Made by a program: the position numbers and the translations under genes
Shown: positions 50,443-59,664 of the stretch, piece after piece
How positions within the stretch are numbered: the first letter of the stretch is position 1
Layout: each line of letters starts with the position of its first letter
The notes under the pieces: generated by a model
What the model saw: the letters and a program-made list of their open reading frames with translations, nothing else
What the model was told of the DNA's origin: nothing
Databases searched by the model: none
DNA from: Mycolicibacter icosiumassiliensis
Lineage (GTDB): Bacteria > Actinomycetota > Actinomycetes > Mycobacteriales > Mycobacteriaceae
DNA: 64,000 bases
Direction of reading: 5' to 3'
NCBI RefSeq assembly: GCF_900078685.2
Contig: NZ_LT546166.1
Span: 3,656,570-3,720,569 of the forward strand

Positions 50443-53400
50443 TTAATACCTCACGTCCTGGCTGCGGCGCCGCACCACCGTGACCTCGTCGCGCTGATTG
50501 CCGGTGGGCCCCAGGTAGTTGAACGCGAACGCGTGCTGGCCGTAGCCGCCGGCAAGATGGCTGGGCTTGACGCGGATCCTGGTCAACGAGTTGTGGGTGC
50601 CGCCGCGCTTGTTGTTGGTCTCGGCCCGCGGGGTGTCAACGGTGCGCTCCTGCACGTGGTAGACGAACACCACCCCGTCCGGCATCCGCTGGCTGACGAT
50701 CGCCCGGCCGACGAACACGCCGTTGACGTTGACCGCTTCGATCCAATCGTTGTCCTTGACACCGATTTTCGCGGCGTCGCCCGGGCTCATCCACATGGTG
50801 GGGCCACCGCGCGACAGCGACAGCATGTACAGGTTGTCCTGGTAGGTGGAGTGGAACGACCACTTCGAGTGCGGCGTCAGGTACCGCACGGTGATCCCGA
50901 TACCGTCACCGGTCTCGCCGAGCTCGGGGGCATCGAACAGCCGTGCCATGTCCAGCGGCGGGCGGTAGATCGGCAGGTGTTCGCCGAGTTCCTCGATCCA
51001 ATCGTGCGCGGTGTAGAAGTGCATCCGGCCGGTCAGGGTGTGGAACGGCTTGAGGCATTCGATGTTGATCGTGAACGGGGCGTAGCGCCGTCCGCCGGTC
51101 TCGCTGCCGGACCACTCCGGGCTGGTGACCACCGGCACTGGCCGCGCCTGGGTGTCGGCGTAGGTGATCCGCTTCTCCTCGCTGCCCTCGGACAGGTGCG
51201 CCAGTCGCCGGCCGGTGCGTTTCTCCAGTGCCCGGAAGCCCTCCGTCGCGATCCGGCCGTTGGTGGTACCCGACAGCGCCAGCACGGTGTCGGCCATCCG
51301 GGTCGCGGTGGTGAGCGCGGGGCGACCGGTGCCGGCGCCGGATGTCATCACCCCGAACTTGGCGGCCAATTCCTCGACCTCTTCGTGCGGAAACACGGTG
51401 TAGCCCTTGGTGGTCAGCCCCAAGGTGTCCACCAGCGGGCCAAGTGACTGCCACTTGTCCCCGATCGCGGTGTAATCACGCTCCACCACAGTCACTTTGG
51501 GCATTGTCTTGCCGGGAATCGGTGTCTCGCTGCTGCGCAGCCAGTCGCGTTCGGTGCCGTCGGGGTAGGCCATCGCATCCGCGGTGTCGTGCTGCATCGC
51601 GGTGAGCACGACGTCGTTGCGGACGCCCAGATGCTTAACCGCCAACGCGCTGAACGTCCGGGCAATCGCGCCGAATGCGTCGTAGTCGCTGCGGGTCTCC
51701 CAGGGCGGGTCGATCGCCGCGCTGAACGAGTGCACGTAGGGGTGCATGTCGGTCGAGGACAGGTCGGCCTTCTCGTACCAGGTCGCCGCCGGCAGCACGA
51801 TGTCGGACATCAGCGTGGTCGAGGTCATCCGGAAGTCGATCGACATGAGCAGATCGAGCTTGCCCTCGGGGATGTCACGGTCCCAGCGCACGTCGGCCGG
51901 TTTCACCCCACCGGCGGGCGGCTCGCCCATCACGCTGGCGTCGGTGCCCAGTAGGTGCTTGAGGAAGTACTCCCCGCCCTTACCGGAGGCGCCGATGAGG
52001 TTGGCCCGCCACACCGTGAGCACACGCGGCCAGTTGACCGGGTTGTCCGGATCGGTGACCGACAGCTTCAGGTCACCGGCGGCCAGTTGCTCGGCGACGT
52101 ACTCGCCCGCATCGCGGCCGGCGGTGCTGGCCTCGTCGGCGACATCCAGGCTGGACCGGTCGAACTGGGGATAGAACGGACTCCAGCCCATCGCGGTCGC
52201 CGACGCCAGGATGTCCATGGTGTGTCGGCCGTCGAATCGGCCGCGCCCCAGCGGCGTGGTCAGCTTCTCCGCGCCATAGGCGTCATAACGCCACTGGTCG
52301 GTGTGGGCATACCAGTAGGAGGTGCCCGGCACCTGGCGCGGTGGCCGCGACCAGTCGTTGCCCGCAGCCATGGTCTGCCACCCGGTCAGCGGACGCACCT
52401 TCTCCTGGCCGACGTAGTGCGCCCAGCCGCCGCCGTTGCGTCCCATCGAACCGGTGAGCATGAGCAACGCGAGCACCGCCCGGTAGGTGGCGTCACCGTG
52501 GAACCATTGGCAGATGCCGCTGCCCATGATGATCATCGACCGGCCGCCGGATTCTTCTGCGTTGCGGGCGAATTCACGGGCGATCCGGATCGCCTGCGAG
52601 GCTGAGACACCGGTGATCGACTCCTGCCACGCCGGGGTGTTGACCTGCGTGTCGTCGTCGTAGCCGGTCGGCCATTCGCCGGGCAGCCAGGGCCGGCGCA
52701 CCGAATAGTTGGCCAGCATCAGGTCGAACACCGTGCAGACCAGGTGCTCGCCGACCTGACGCACCGGCACCCCGCGCTCGACGACGGTGCCATGACCGGT
52801 CACGGTGTCGAAGCCGGGCATCGAGACCAGTGCGGCGGGCTGATCGCCGTTGAGGAACTTCGGGTTCTTGACGGTCAACGCCGGCCGCAGATCGCCGAGG
52901 TCCAGGTTCCACTTGCCCATGCCGTCGTCGCCCCAGCGGAAACCCAAAGAGCCGTGCGGTACCACCACACTGTCGGTGGCCTCATCCAGTAGGGCCGGCT
53001 TGAACGCTGCGTTCTCGACCTCCGCAAGGTCCCCGCCTAGGTCGGCGGCGGTCAGGTTCTTGCCGGGAACCAACCGACCGTCGCGCTCCTCCAGCTTGAT
53101 CAGAAACGGCAGGTCGGTGTAGCGGCGCACGTAGTCGGTGAAGAACGGCACCTCCTGCTTGACGTAGCACTCGGTGAGGATGACGTGGCCCATCGCCATG
53201 GCCAGCGCGCCGTCGGTGCCGGCCGCACACGGCATCCACTCGTCGGCGAACTTGGTGTTGTCGGCATAGTCCGGGCTGACGGTGACGACCTTGGTGCCGC
53301 GGTAGCGGACCTCGGCCATCCAGTGCGCGTCGGGCGTGCGGGTGATCGGGACATTGGAGCCCCACATCATCAGGTAGGCCGCGTCCCACCAGTCGCCGGA

Positions 53401-54165
53401 TTCTGGGACATCGGTCTGGTCGCCGAATACCTGGGGCGAGGCGACCGGCAGGTCGGCGTACCAGTCGTAGAAGGACGTCATCACCCCGCCGAGCAGCTGG
53501 ATGAAGCGTGACCCGGCGGCGAACGACACCATCGACATCGCCGGAATCGGGGAGAATCCCGCGACCCGGTCCGGGCCGTAGGTCTTGATGGTGTGCACGT
53601 GGGCGGCGGCGATCATCTCGGTGGCTTCGGCCCAGCTCACCCGGACCAGCCCGCCCATGCCGCGGGCCTGCTGGTAGCGCCGGCGACGCTCGGGGTCGGC
53701 CTGGATGTCCGCCCAGGCCAGCACCGGGTCGCCCAGGCGCGCCTTGGCCTCCCGGAACATCTCGACCAGCACCCCGCGGCCGTAGGGGTAGCGCACCCGG
53801 GTCGGCGAGTAGGAGTACCAGGAGAACGAGGCGCCGCGCGGGCAGCCGCGGGGCTCGTATTCGGGTCGGTCCGGCCCCACCGTGGGGTAGTCGGTGGCCT
53901 GGTTCTCCCAGGTGATGATGCCGTCCTTGACGAAGATCTTCCAGGAGCACGATCCGGTGCAGTTGACCCCGTGAGTGGACCGGACCACCTTGTCGTGGCT
54001 CCAGCGGTCCCGGTAGAAGATGTCGGCCTCACGCCCGCCCCGGCGGGTGACGGTGCGCAGGTCCGGCGACATCTGGCCCGGGGTGAAAAACCGGCCGCTG
54101 CGCTCCAGGAGTTCCTCGAGCGGGCCGCCGATTCCCGTGGTGGGCGGTCGCGCTGCGCGTGTCAT
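50443..54165 (-). CDS. narG: Respiratory nitrate reductase alpha subunit
   Basis: 1240 residues from the ATG at 54165, which has a clear ribosome site (AAGGAG); a frame to 54291 is rejected. NarG is the bis-MGD molybdenum subunit that reduces nitrate to nitrite in the cytoplasm. The FS0 cluster is HGVNCTGSCSWKIFVKDG with the His ligand, plus CPRGASFSWYSYSPTR; DVPESGDWWDAAYLMMWGSN matches the molybdenum site region. It starts narGHJI. Confidence 0.96.
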   Translation of the reverse strand: MTRAARPPTTGIGGPLEELLERSGRFFTPGQMSPDLRTVTRRGGREADIFYRDRWSHDKVVRSTHGVNCTGSCSWKIFVKDGIITWENQATDYPTVGPDRPEYEPRGCPRGASFSWYSYSPTRVRYPYGRGVLVEMFREAKARLGDPVLAWADIQADPERRRRYQQARGMGGLVRVSWAEATEMIAAAHVHTIKTYGPDRVAGFSPIPAMSMVSFAAGSRFIQLLGGVMTSFYDWYADLPVASPQVFGDQTDVPESGDWWDAAYLMMWGSNVPITRTPDAHWMAEVRYRGTKVVTVSPDYADNTKFADEWMPCAAGTDGALAMAMGHVILTECYVKQEVPFFTDYVRRYTDLPFLIKLEERDGRLVPGKNLTAADLGGDLAEVENAAFKPALLDEATDSVVVPHGSLGFRWGDDGMGKWNLDLGDLRPALTVKNPKFLNGDQPAALVSMPGFDTVTGHGTVVERGVPVRQVGEHLVCTVFDLMLANYSVRRPWLPGEWPTGYDDDTQVNTPAWQESITGVSASQAIRIAREFARNAEESGGRSMIIMGSGICQWFHGDATYRAVLALLMLTGSMGRNGGGWAHYVGQEKVRPLTGWQTMAAGNDWSRPPRQVPGTSYWYAHTDQWRYDAYGAEKLTTPLGRGRFDGRHTMDILASATAMGWSPFYPQFDRSSLDVADEASTAGRDAGEYVAEQLAAGDLKLSVTDPDNPVNWPRVLTVWRANLIGASGKGGEYFLKHLLGTDASVMGEPPAGGVKPADVRWDRDIPEGKLDLLMSIDFRMTSTTLMSDIVLPAATWYEKADLSSTDMHPYVHSFSAAIDPPWETRSDYDAFGAIARTFSALAVKHLGVRNDVVLTAMQHDTADAMAYPDGTERDWLRSSETPIPGKTMPKVTVVERDYTAIGDKWQSLGPLVDTLGLTTKGYTVFPHEEVEELAAKFGVMTSGAGTGRPALTTATRMADTVLALSGTTNGRIATEGFRALEKRTGRRLAHLSEGSEEKRITYADTQARPVPVVTSPEWSGSETGGRRYAPFTINIECLKPFHTLTGRMHFYTAHDWIEELGEHLPIYRPPLDMARLFDAPELGETGDGIGITVRYLTPHSKWSFHSTYQDNLYMLSLSRGGPTMWMSPGDAAKIGVKDNDWIEAVNVNGVFVGRAIVSQRMPDGVVFVYHVQERTVDTPRAETNNKRGGTHNSLTRIRVKPSHLAGGYGQHAFAFNYLGPTGNQRDEVTVVRRRSQDVRY

Positions 54166-54260
54166 CACCGATTCTCCTTCGCGGGTCGCCGCGGTCCGAC
54201 GGATTGCAGTTCGGAGCCCCCGCAGCACACAATCGAGCCCGAAACACCAGCGTAGCGGGA

Positions 54261-54291
54261 TATATCGCTCAACGAGCAAATCCGTCGGCAA
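54261..54291 (-). promoter_or_regulatory. Candidate promoter upstream of narG
   Basis: Read on the minus strand, TTGCCG (54291-54286) and GATATA (54266-54261) are spaced by 19 nt in the only AT-rich part of the 143-bp gap between mutT2 and narG. This is a weak SigA-like candidate about 95 nt before the narG ATG. No other site was identified. Confidence 0.3.
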
Positions 54292-54308
54292 GATTTAACA
54301 GAGGCTTC

Positions 54309-54716
54309 TCACCAGAGTGCCCGAGCCAGCTCCGGCAGCCAAGCACGATCAGCAGGTACCCAGTCAACGTCGCCCAGTTGCACAGCGGTCACCCAGCGCA
54401 GGGCTTGATGATCATCTGGGCGCGGTTCGCCGCGGATGAGGATGACAAGGTAGGCGCGCATCGTCATCTGCGGATTTAGCACCACGTCCGCACCGAGTCG
54501 TTCTCCCACGGTGATCGCTTCAGGATCCAGGCCCAGCTCTTCGCTGAGTTCGCGGGCCAGCGCGGCGGATTCACTCTCACCGGGCATGACCTTGCCGCCG
54601 GGCAGTTCCCAGCGACCGGCCAGCTCCGGCGGGTGACGCCGCTGCGCGATCAGCACCGTGCGCCCGGCCACCGATTCGGCGAGGACGGCTCCGGCGACGA
54701 CGATCTGGGGTGACAT
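54309..54716 (-). CDS. mutT2: Nudix hydrolase MutT2
   Basis: 135 residues, Rv1160-like. The Nudix box is G41-x5-E47-x7-R55-E56-L-S-E-E (GKVMPGESESAALARELSEE). MutT2 hydrolyses oxidised or excess nucleotides such as 8-oxo-dGTP and dCTP, protecting replication. It is divergent from the pterin dehydratase gene across 33 bp. Confidence 0.93.
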   Translation of the reverse strand: MSPQIVVAGAVLAESVAGRTVLIAQRRHPPELAGRWELPGGKVMPGESESAALARELSEELGLDPEAITVGERLGADVVLNPQMTMRAYLVILIRGEPRPDDHQALRWVTAVQLGDVDWVPADRAWLPELARALW

Positions 54717-54749
54717 GGCGTGTGAGGCTATACCGTCCTACCGTCGGGT

Positions 54750-55028
54750 ATGACTTTGTTGACTGACGATCAGGTGAACGCAACGCTGCCCGACCTCTGG
54801 GAGCACGCCGACGGGGCGCTGCGGCTCTCGGTCAAGTTCGGCTCGTTTCTGGACGGGATCGACGCGGTGCGTCGGGTGGCCGAACGTGCCGAAGCGGCCG
54901 ATCACCACCCCGATATCGACATCCGCTGGCGCACCGTGACGTTCGTGCTGGTCACGCACTCCGAAGGCGGGATCACCGATAAGGATGTGGCGATGGCGGG
55001 TGAGATCAACCGGATTCTGGCGACGTGA
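54750..55028 (+). CDS. Pterin-4a-carbinolamine dehydratase
   Basis: 92 residues (Rv1159A). The signature is DHHPDIDIRWRTVTFVLVTH with His52, His53 and His70, plus ITDKD near 75-79. It dehydrates 4a-hydroxytetrahydrobiopterin; in mycobacteria this role is uncertain because biopterin-dependent hydroxylases are rare. The 3' end overlaps the pimE 3' end by 23 bp on the opposite strand. Confidence 0.92.
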   Translation: MTLLTDDQVNATLPDLWEHADGALRLSVKFGSFLDGIDAVRRVAERAEAADHHPDIDIRWRTVTFVLVTHSEGGITDKDVAMAGEINRILAT

Positions 55029-56289
55029 CCCGCGTGGTCGCCATCCAGCCCAAGGTGGCTAGCGCGCCGACGATGTAGACCAGCCCGGCCCAGGCCAGGT
55101 ACCAGGGCCGGCCGGCTTCCCAGATCGTCGGCTGGAAGAAGCTCAGCAGCCACGGCACGCCGATGAGGGTCAGTGCGAGCCAGACCCAGCCCAGGATGCG
55201 GGCGCCGCGGCAACCCGAGCGGGGCCCGTAGAACAGCCAGATCATCAGCGGCAGCAGCCAGACCCAGTGATGGGTCCAGGAGATGGGTGATGCCAGCAGT
55301 CCGAACAGCTCGACCACCAGCAACGACCCCAGGGGATCGGGTCCGGCGGGAGTACCGTTCAGCGCCCGCCAGGCGAGCACCGCCAGCATCGCGGTGACAC
55401 CGATCGCGATCAGCACCGGGAGGCTGTAGCCGGCGTCGTGTCCAAGGATGCGGGAGATCCCGCCCCGCCAGGACTGGTTGAACGACGTTCCGATCGGACC
55501 TACCCGGTGGGCGTCACCGAGTAGTTCGGTGAAGTAGCGGCGGGCTTGATCGCCAGTGGCCCACACCGACACCGCAATGGTGCCGGCGAAGACGACGGCC
55601 GAGAACACCGCGGCGGCCCAGCGCCGGGCCCCGGCCAGATAGACCCCGGCGATCGCCGGGGTCAGCTTCACCCCGGCGGCCAGCCCGACCAACAGCCCCG
55701 ACACCCACCATCGCCGGCTGTAGACCGCATAAAGCACCGCCAGCACCAGGATCACGTTGATCTGGCCGTAGTCGAAGGTGCTGCGCAACGGTTCGGTCCA
55801 GATCCCGGCCGCCGTCCACAACATCGCGACCCGAGCCTCGGCTGACGGTTGGCCCAGCAGCCGCTGGCACAGCCGCAGCACGCCATACAGTGCGGCCATT
55901 GTGCCGATCTGCCACAGGAGCGCAACCAGCCCGAACGGTAGGAAATGCAGCGGGTAGAACACCACCGCCGCGAACGGCGGGTAGGTGAAGGGCAGCGGGA
56001 AGTCCGGGGTCTGGTCGGCGTAGACGTAGTCATACAGCGTGCCGGGGTGGGCCAGCGCGGCCGCGCCGTTGATGTAGACGTGCAGGTCGACGAAGTTGGC
56101 GCCGTGCGGGGTTAGGTAGGTCCAGGCGAGTCGCGCCGCAATGCTGACCGCCAGCAGCCATGGGGCCCACGCGGTCAGGCGATTCGTCAGCGAACGCGCA
56201 GGCGGGGTGTCGAGGGTGGTGTCTACCGGCACGACTTTATCGAACGGCCGCCAGATCACCGGCGCGGTTCGGGTCCGTAACGGTTCCAT
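55006..56289 (-). CDS. pimE: PIM mannosyltransferase PimE
   Basis: 427 residues from the ATG at 56289 (a GTG at 56307 is also in frame). PimE (Rv1159) adds the alpha-1,2-mannose to make polar phosphatidylinositol mannosides from a polyprenyl-phosphate mannose donor, in the membrane. Multiple transmembrane helices are present; Asp68 in FVDLHVY aligns with the reported catalytic Asp58. FDYGQINV and ISWTHHWVWLLPLM are the other family blocks. Confidence 0.94.
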   Translation of the reverse strand: MEPLRTRTAPVIWRPFDKVVPVDTTLDTPPARSLTNRLTAWAPWLLAVSIAARLAWTYLTPHGANFVDLHVYINGAAALAHPGTLYDYVYADQTPDFPLPFTYPPFAAVVFYPLHFLPFGLVALLWQIGTMAALYGVLRLCQRLLGQPSAEARVAMLWTAAGIWTEPLRSTFDYGQINVILVLAVLYAVYSRRWWVSGLLVGLAAGVKLTPAIAGVYLAGARRWAAAVFSAVVFAGTIAVSVWATGDQARRYFTELLGDAHRVGPIGTSFNQSWRGGISRILGHDAGYSLPVLIAIGVTAMLAVLAWRALNGTPAGPDPLGSLLVVELFGLLASPISWTHHWVWLLPLMIWLFYGPRSGCRGARILGWVWLALTLIGVPWLLSFFQPTIWEAGRPWYLAWAGLVYIVGALATLGWMATTRVTSPESG

Positions 56290-56292
56290 AAA

Positions 56293-56306
56293 TGACACAC
56301 GTGTCA
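56293..56306. promoter_or_regulatory. TGACAC-AC-GTGTCA palindrome upstream of pimE
   Basis: Perfect 6-bp arms around a 2-nt spacer, ending 3 nt before the pimE ATG and 69 nt before the divergent secreted-protein gene. Its symmetry is typical of a TetR or GntR dimer site. No regulator gene is adjacent. Confidence 0.5.
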
Positions 56307-56374
56307 CTTGAGCCTCAGCAGCAACAGGCTAGCTTCAGTTTTCAGGAAGCCACCGCCGACGAATTGGGGAAGTC

Positions 56375-57376
56375 ATGTCGCGCCTCCAGATGCTGTTCGC
56401 CACGCCGTTTTTCGAGACGCAGCGTGCCGCCGCCGCCAGGGCGGCCGTCGCAGCCGGATCGTCGGCCGTGCTGGTGTTCGGCGCCGTCGGCGGGGTCCCC
56501 ATGGCCGACCCGGCCATGCCGGCGCTGCCGCCGCCCACCGCCGGATTCCCCGGGCTGCCCGCAATCGAGCAGTTGAGCCCGGTGATCCAGCAGGCCGCCG
56601 CCGACCCCGCCGGGGCAACCTCGCTGCTGATGGCCGCGGCCGCCGCATTCACCGGAAACTCCAACGCGCCCGCCAGCTCCCGGCAGGTGGCCGACTCGGT
56701 GGCACAGTTCGTCCAGTCGCCGCCCGAGGCATTGCCGAGCAATCACGTGCCGACGGCCGGCTCCGAACCCGGGCTGGTGGCCCACCTGCCCAGCGGCATC
56801 GACCCGGCCAAGTCGGTGGGACCGGTTCCCCAGGCCGCACTGAACGCGCCCGAAGCCGTGCCCGCGCCCGCCGAGGCCCTGCCCGTATCCCCCGAGATGG
56901 CCGAAGCCGCGGCCGCCGCTGCGGCACCCGACGCGGCGACGGCGGCCAACCCCGGATTCGGCCCGGACGCCCCGCCGACCCAGGACTTCATGTACCCGTC
57001 CATCGGCCAGAACTGCCTGGCCGACGGCGGCACTGTCATCGCCACCGCGCTGTCGGTGGCCGGCCCGGCCACGATTCCGACCCCCGGCCCCAAGCCCGGC
57101 CAGACCGCCTACGTGTTCACCGCCGTCGGCACCCCCGGGCCCGCCGAGACGCAGAAGCTGCCGCTGAACGTCAGTTGGGTGAACCTGACCACCGGCAAAT
57201 CCGGCAGCGCCACCTTGCAGCCGCGCACTGACATCAACCCCGAGGGGCCGACGACGCTGACCGCGATCGTCGACACCGGCTCGGGCAGCGTCATGTCGAC
57301 GATCTTCGGTCAGGTCAGCACCAAGGACCACCAGTGCAACTTCCTGCCCACCATCGGTTCGACGGTGGTGCCCTGA
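56375..57376 (+). CDS. Exported Ala/Pro-rich protein (Rv1157c-like)
   Basis: 333 residues. The hydrophobic N-terminus (RAAVAAGSSAVLVFGAVGGV) looks like a signal. An Ala/Pro-rich region (about 40-190) is followed by a conserved C-terminal domain with SIGQNCLADGG, TAYVFTAVGTPGPA and DHQCNFLPT, whose two cysteines may pair. The function is unknown. It is divergent from pimE, as in M. tuberculosis. Confidence 0.85.
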   Translation: MSRLQMLFATPFFETQRAAAARAAVAAGSSAVLVFGAVGGVPMADPAMPALPPPTAGFPGLPAIEQLSPVIQQAAADPAGATSLLMAAAAAFTGNSNAPASSRQVADSVAQFVQSPPEALPSNHVPTAGSEPGLVAHLPSGIDPAKSVGPVPQAALNAPEAVPAPAEALPVSPEMAEAAAAAAAPDAATAANPGFGPDAPPTQDFMYPSIGQNCLADGGTVIATALSVAGPATIPTPGPKPGQTAYVFTAVGTPGPAETQKLPLNVSWVNLTTGKSGSATLQPRTDINPEGPTTLTAIVDTGSGSVMSTIFGQVSTKDHQCNFLPTIGSTVVP

Positions 57377-57428
57377 CCGGCGGATTGTTCCGCGTCGATC
57401 CAGTCTGACCGGCGATAAGGTGGTGGCC

Positions 57429-58262
57429 ATGACCGTCCCGCGCCCGTCGGCACCGTGGACGTTGTTGATCGGCTTGGCTGCGATGGTGCTGCTGGCGGTC
57501 AGCGGTTGCGCCGGGGAACGGACGCCGGCGGAACGGTCGGCCTCCGGTGCCGCGGTCTCCGCGCCAGCGCCGATGAGCCCGCCGGATCAGCCACTGCAAC
57601 AGGACCTGCACCGGGACATCGTGACCACGGGCAGCCTCAACATCGCGGTGACCGACGTCGGCGCATCGGTGGACCGACTCATCGAGCTGGCCACCAGACT
57701 CGGCGGCCGCGTCGATGACCGCACCGAAAGCACGACGCCGGGTCAGTCCCGCACCGCCGAGCTGACCGTGCGTATCCCCTCCGCAAAGGTCGATGAATTC
57801 CTCGACAGCGCAAAGCAACTGGGGGATGTCTCGTCGCTCGCCGTGCGGCACGACGACGTCACCAGCCAACGCGTCGACCTCGATGCGCGGGTCGCTGCGT
57901 TGCAGGCGTCGGTGGACCGATTGACCACGCTGATGAAGTCCGCCGCCACCACGGCCGATCTACTGCAGGCCGAGAAGGAGCTGACGTCGCGGCAGGCCGA
58001 CCTCGACAGTCTGCGGGCCCAGCGCGCCCAGCTCGGCGACCAGATCAGCGACGCGACGCTCACCGTTTCGCTGGCCTCCGAGTTCGAGTCGCCGGCCCCC
58101 GGATTCGTCGCATCGGTTCGTCACGGCTGGCACGCCCTGCTGTCGTTCACCCACGGCCTGATCTCGATCGCCGGTTTCCTACTGCCCTGGCTCCCGGTGA
58201 TCGTGGTGGTCGCGGGCCTCGTGACCGTCCTGCGTCGCAGGACCCGACGGCGGCGTCAGTAG
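57429..58262 (+). CDS. DUF4349 lipoprotein
   Basis: 277 residues from the ATG at 57429. A lipobox VSGC is near residue 27. The DUF4349 region has RDIVTTGSLNIAVTDVG, a periplasmic coiled coil (LQASVDRLTTLMKSAATTAD, LLQAEKELTSRQADL), then a C-terminal membrane helix (ISIAGFLLPWLPVIVVVAGL) and an Arg tail. It may thus be anchored at both ends. The function is unknown. The 3' end overlaps the DUF1059 stop by 7 nt. Confidence 0.85.
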   Translation: MTVPRPSAPWTLLIGLAAMVLLAVSGCAGERTPAERSASGAAVSAPAPMSPPDQPLQQDLHRDIVTTGSLNIAVTDVGASVDRLIELATRLGGRVDDRTESTTPGQSRTAELTVRIPSAKVDEFLDSAKQLGDVSSLAVRHDDVTSQRVDLDARVAALQASVDRLTTLMKSAATTADLLQAEKELTSRQADLDSLRAQRAQLGDQISDATLTVSLASEFESPAPGFVASVRHGWHALLSFTHGLISIAGFLLPWLPVIVVVAGLVTVLRRRTRRRRQ

Positions 58263-58402
58263 GCCATGAACAAGATGGCGTCCCGGTCGTACTCCATGCC
58301 GGGGTGCACATCGGCGAGGTGCTTCTGCACCACCACGACCAGGTCGTCTTCGTCTTTGCCCGTCATCGCCTCGCCACACGGACAGTTCAGGTGAGTTTTC
58401 AC
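58256..58402 (-). CDS. DUF1059 small protein
   Basis: 48 residues from a GTG at 58402, too short for standard gene cut-offs. MKTHLNCPCGEAMTGKDEDD with C-x-C and HLADVHPGMEYDR carries the DUF1059 pattern of Cys and His residues, likely binding zinc. The start overlaps the stop of the upstream glycosylase-like gene as GTGA, so expression is probably coupled. Confidence 0.88.
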   Translation of the reverse strand: MKTHLNCPCGEAMTGKDEDDLVVVVQKHLADVHPGMEYDRDAILFMAY

Positions 58403-58998
58403 GTCGCCGCCTTTCCCTTTGTTTCCCGGGCCTGCTTTGCAGCCAACTTCTGCGCCTTCTTGGTGGACCGCACCTGCTGTAGCGACGACGCATCCACGAC
58501 GTCCGCGATCGACAGATGTGTTCCAGCCTCACCGTATGCCCCGGCGGCCTCCCGCCATCCCGACGGGGTCACGCCGTATTGCTTGCCCAGCAGCGCCAGA
58601 AAGATTCGGGCCTTCTGCTCGCCGTAGCCGGGCAGTGCCTTGAGGCGCTTCAACACCTCGGCGCCATCGGGGTCACCGACCGTCCACAATGCGGTCGTGT
58701 CGCCGCCGTACTGATCGACCACCGCCTTGGCGAGCGCTTGGACCCGGGCCGCCATCGACCCCGGAAATCGGTGTACCGCAGGCCTTTCGGCGAACAACGC
58801 TGCGAATTCCTCCGGATCGCGCTCGGCGATGTCGTGCGGGTCCAGCCCGCCCATCCGGTCAGCGATCTTCTTCGGGCCGGCGAACGCGACCTCCATCGGA
58901 ATCTGCTGATCCAGCAACATTCCGACCAGCAGCGCGAACGGGTCAGCGCTCAGCAACGCATCCGCAGGCGGGTCCCCTACCAGCTGCAGCTTCGGCAC
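58399..58998 (-). CDS. HhH-GPD type base-excision repair protein
   Basis: 199 residues. The helix-hairpin-helix region LKALPGYGEQKARIFLALLG (about 139-158) follows an N-terminal MLLDQQIPMEVAFAGP block typical of the actinobacterial HhH-GPD subfamily. The catalytic Asp is not obvious, so activity is uncertain. The C-terminus is Lys/Ala-rich (STKKAQKLAAKQARETKGKA). It is coupled to DUF1059 by a 4-nt overlap. Confidence 0.88.
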   Translation of the reverse strand: MPKLQLVGDPPADALLSADPFALLVGMLLDQQIPMEVAFAGPKKIADRMGGLDPHDIAERDPEEFAALFAERPAVHRFPGSMAARVQALAKAVVDQYGGDTTALWTVGDPDGAEVLKRLKALPGYGEQKARIFLALLGKQYGVTPSGWREAAGAYGEAGTHLSIADVVDASSLQQVRSTKKAQKLAAKQARETKGKAAT

Positions 58999-59140
58999 CT
59001 GGTCAGTCTAAGACCATCCGGGGCGGCCCGACCCCGCGCCACTCCACCCCAGCCAACTAAACCGTTCCGTTGGTCTGTGTCGGTGGAGTGTGCAACCGTG
59101 TAGCGACACCCCGACCGGACGCATCTGCAGGAGAAGGACC

Positions 59141-59437
59141 ATGAGACGTGTAGTGGCAGCGCTGTTCGCAGCGATGGCTACGGCGGTATGTCTGGCGGCC
59201 ACGGCCGCTGCGATACCGGAGCAGGGCACCCCAGAGTTCGACACCTACATGGAGGGTCTGGAGCGCAACGGGTTCAACTTGAACCCCGACACCGCCTGGC
59301 GCCTCGCCCACCAGTCGTGCGAAGGCGGACTTCCCGGCTACATCGGGTTGGAACTCGCCGCGCAGGGGGTCGTCGGCCCCGGAGCGAACCAGCGGGCGAT
59401 GGACGTGGCCCGAAAGTACGCCTGCCCGGTGCAGTAA
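59141..59437 (+). CDS. Secreted DUF732-like protein
   Basis: 98 residues from the ATG at 59141 with ribosome site AGGAGAAGG. A signal peptide ends TAAA; the mature domain has two cysteines (HQSCEGG, KYACPV) and the helical pattern TPEFDTYMEGLERNGF. This is the second DUF732-type gene in the window. The function is unknown. Confidence 0.85.
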   Translation: MRRVVAALFAAMATAVCLAATAAAIPEQGTPEFDTYMEGLERNGFNLNPDTAWRLAHQSCEGGLPGYIGLELAAQGVVGPGANQRAMDVARKYACPVQ

Positions 59438-59446
59438 CGGCCCGAA

Positions 59447-59620
59447 CTAGCCGCTCTTGCGGCGGAATTCCCGGCGGCTCTCCAGCGGCCCGTGCGACCG
59501 CGACTGCTTGGCGCCACCGTCCTTGTGGTCGGAGCCACCCGCCGACTTCGCCTTCTTACGCTCCAGCGCCTCCCGGAACTTGCGCTTGTTCTCGTCTGCG
59601 GCGGAATCTGGTTCGGGCAT
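59447..59620 (-). CDS. DUF5302 small basic protein
   Basis: 57 residues from the ATG at 59620, below standard gene cut-offs. A charged helix (DENKRKFREALERKKAK) is followed by a Gly/Ser/His-rich linker and the conserved end SHGPLESRREFRRKSG, the DUF5302 pattern of actinobacteria. The function is unknown. It is convergent with the DUF732-like gene. Confidence 0.82.
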   Translation of the reverse strand: MPEPDSAADENKRKFREALERKKAKSAGGSDHKDGGAKQSRSHGPLESRREFRRKSG

Positions 59621-59664
59621 ACCCGGGAGCCTAGCTCAGCGCATGGCATACCGGTGGGAGATGT

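Noticed and set aside
49024..51447. 807-codon plus-strand frame opposite narH and narG
   Set aside because: Antisense to two strongly conserved genes; no start signal and shadow-like composition.
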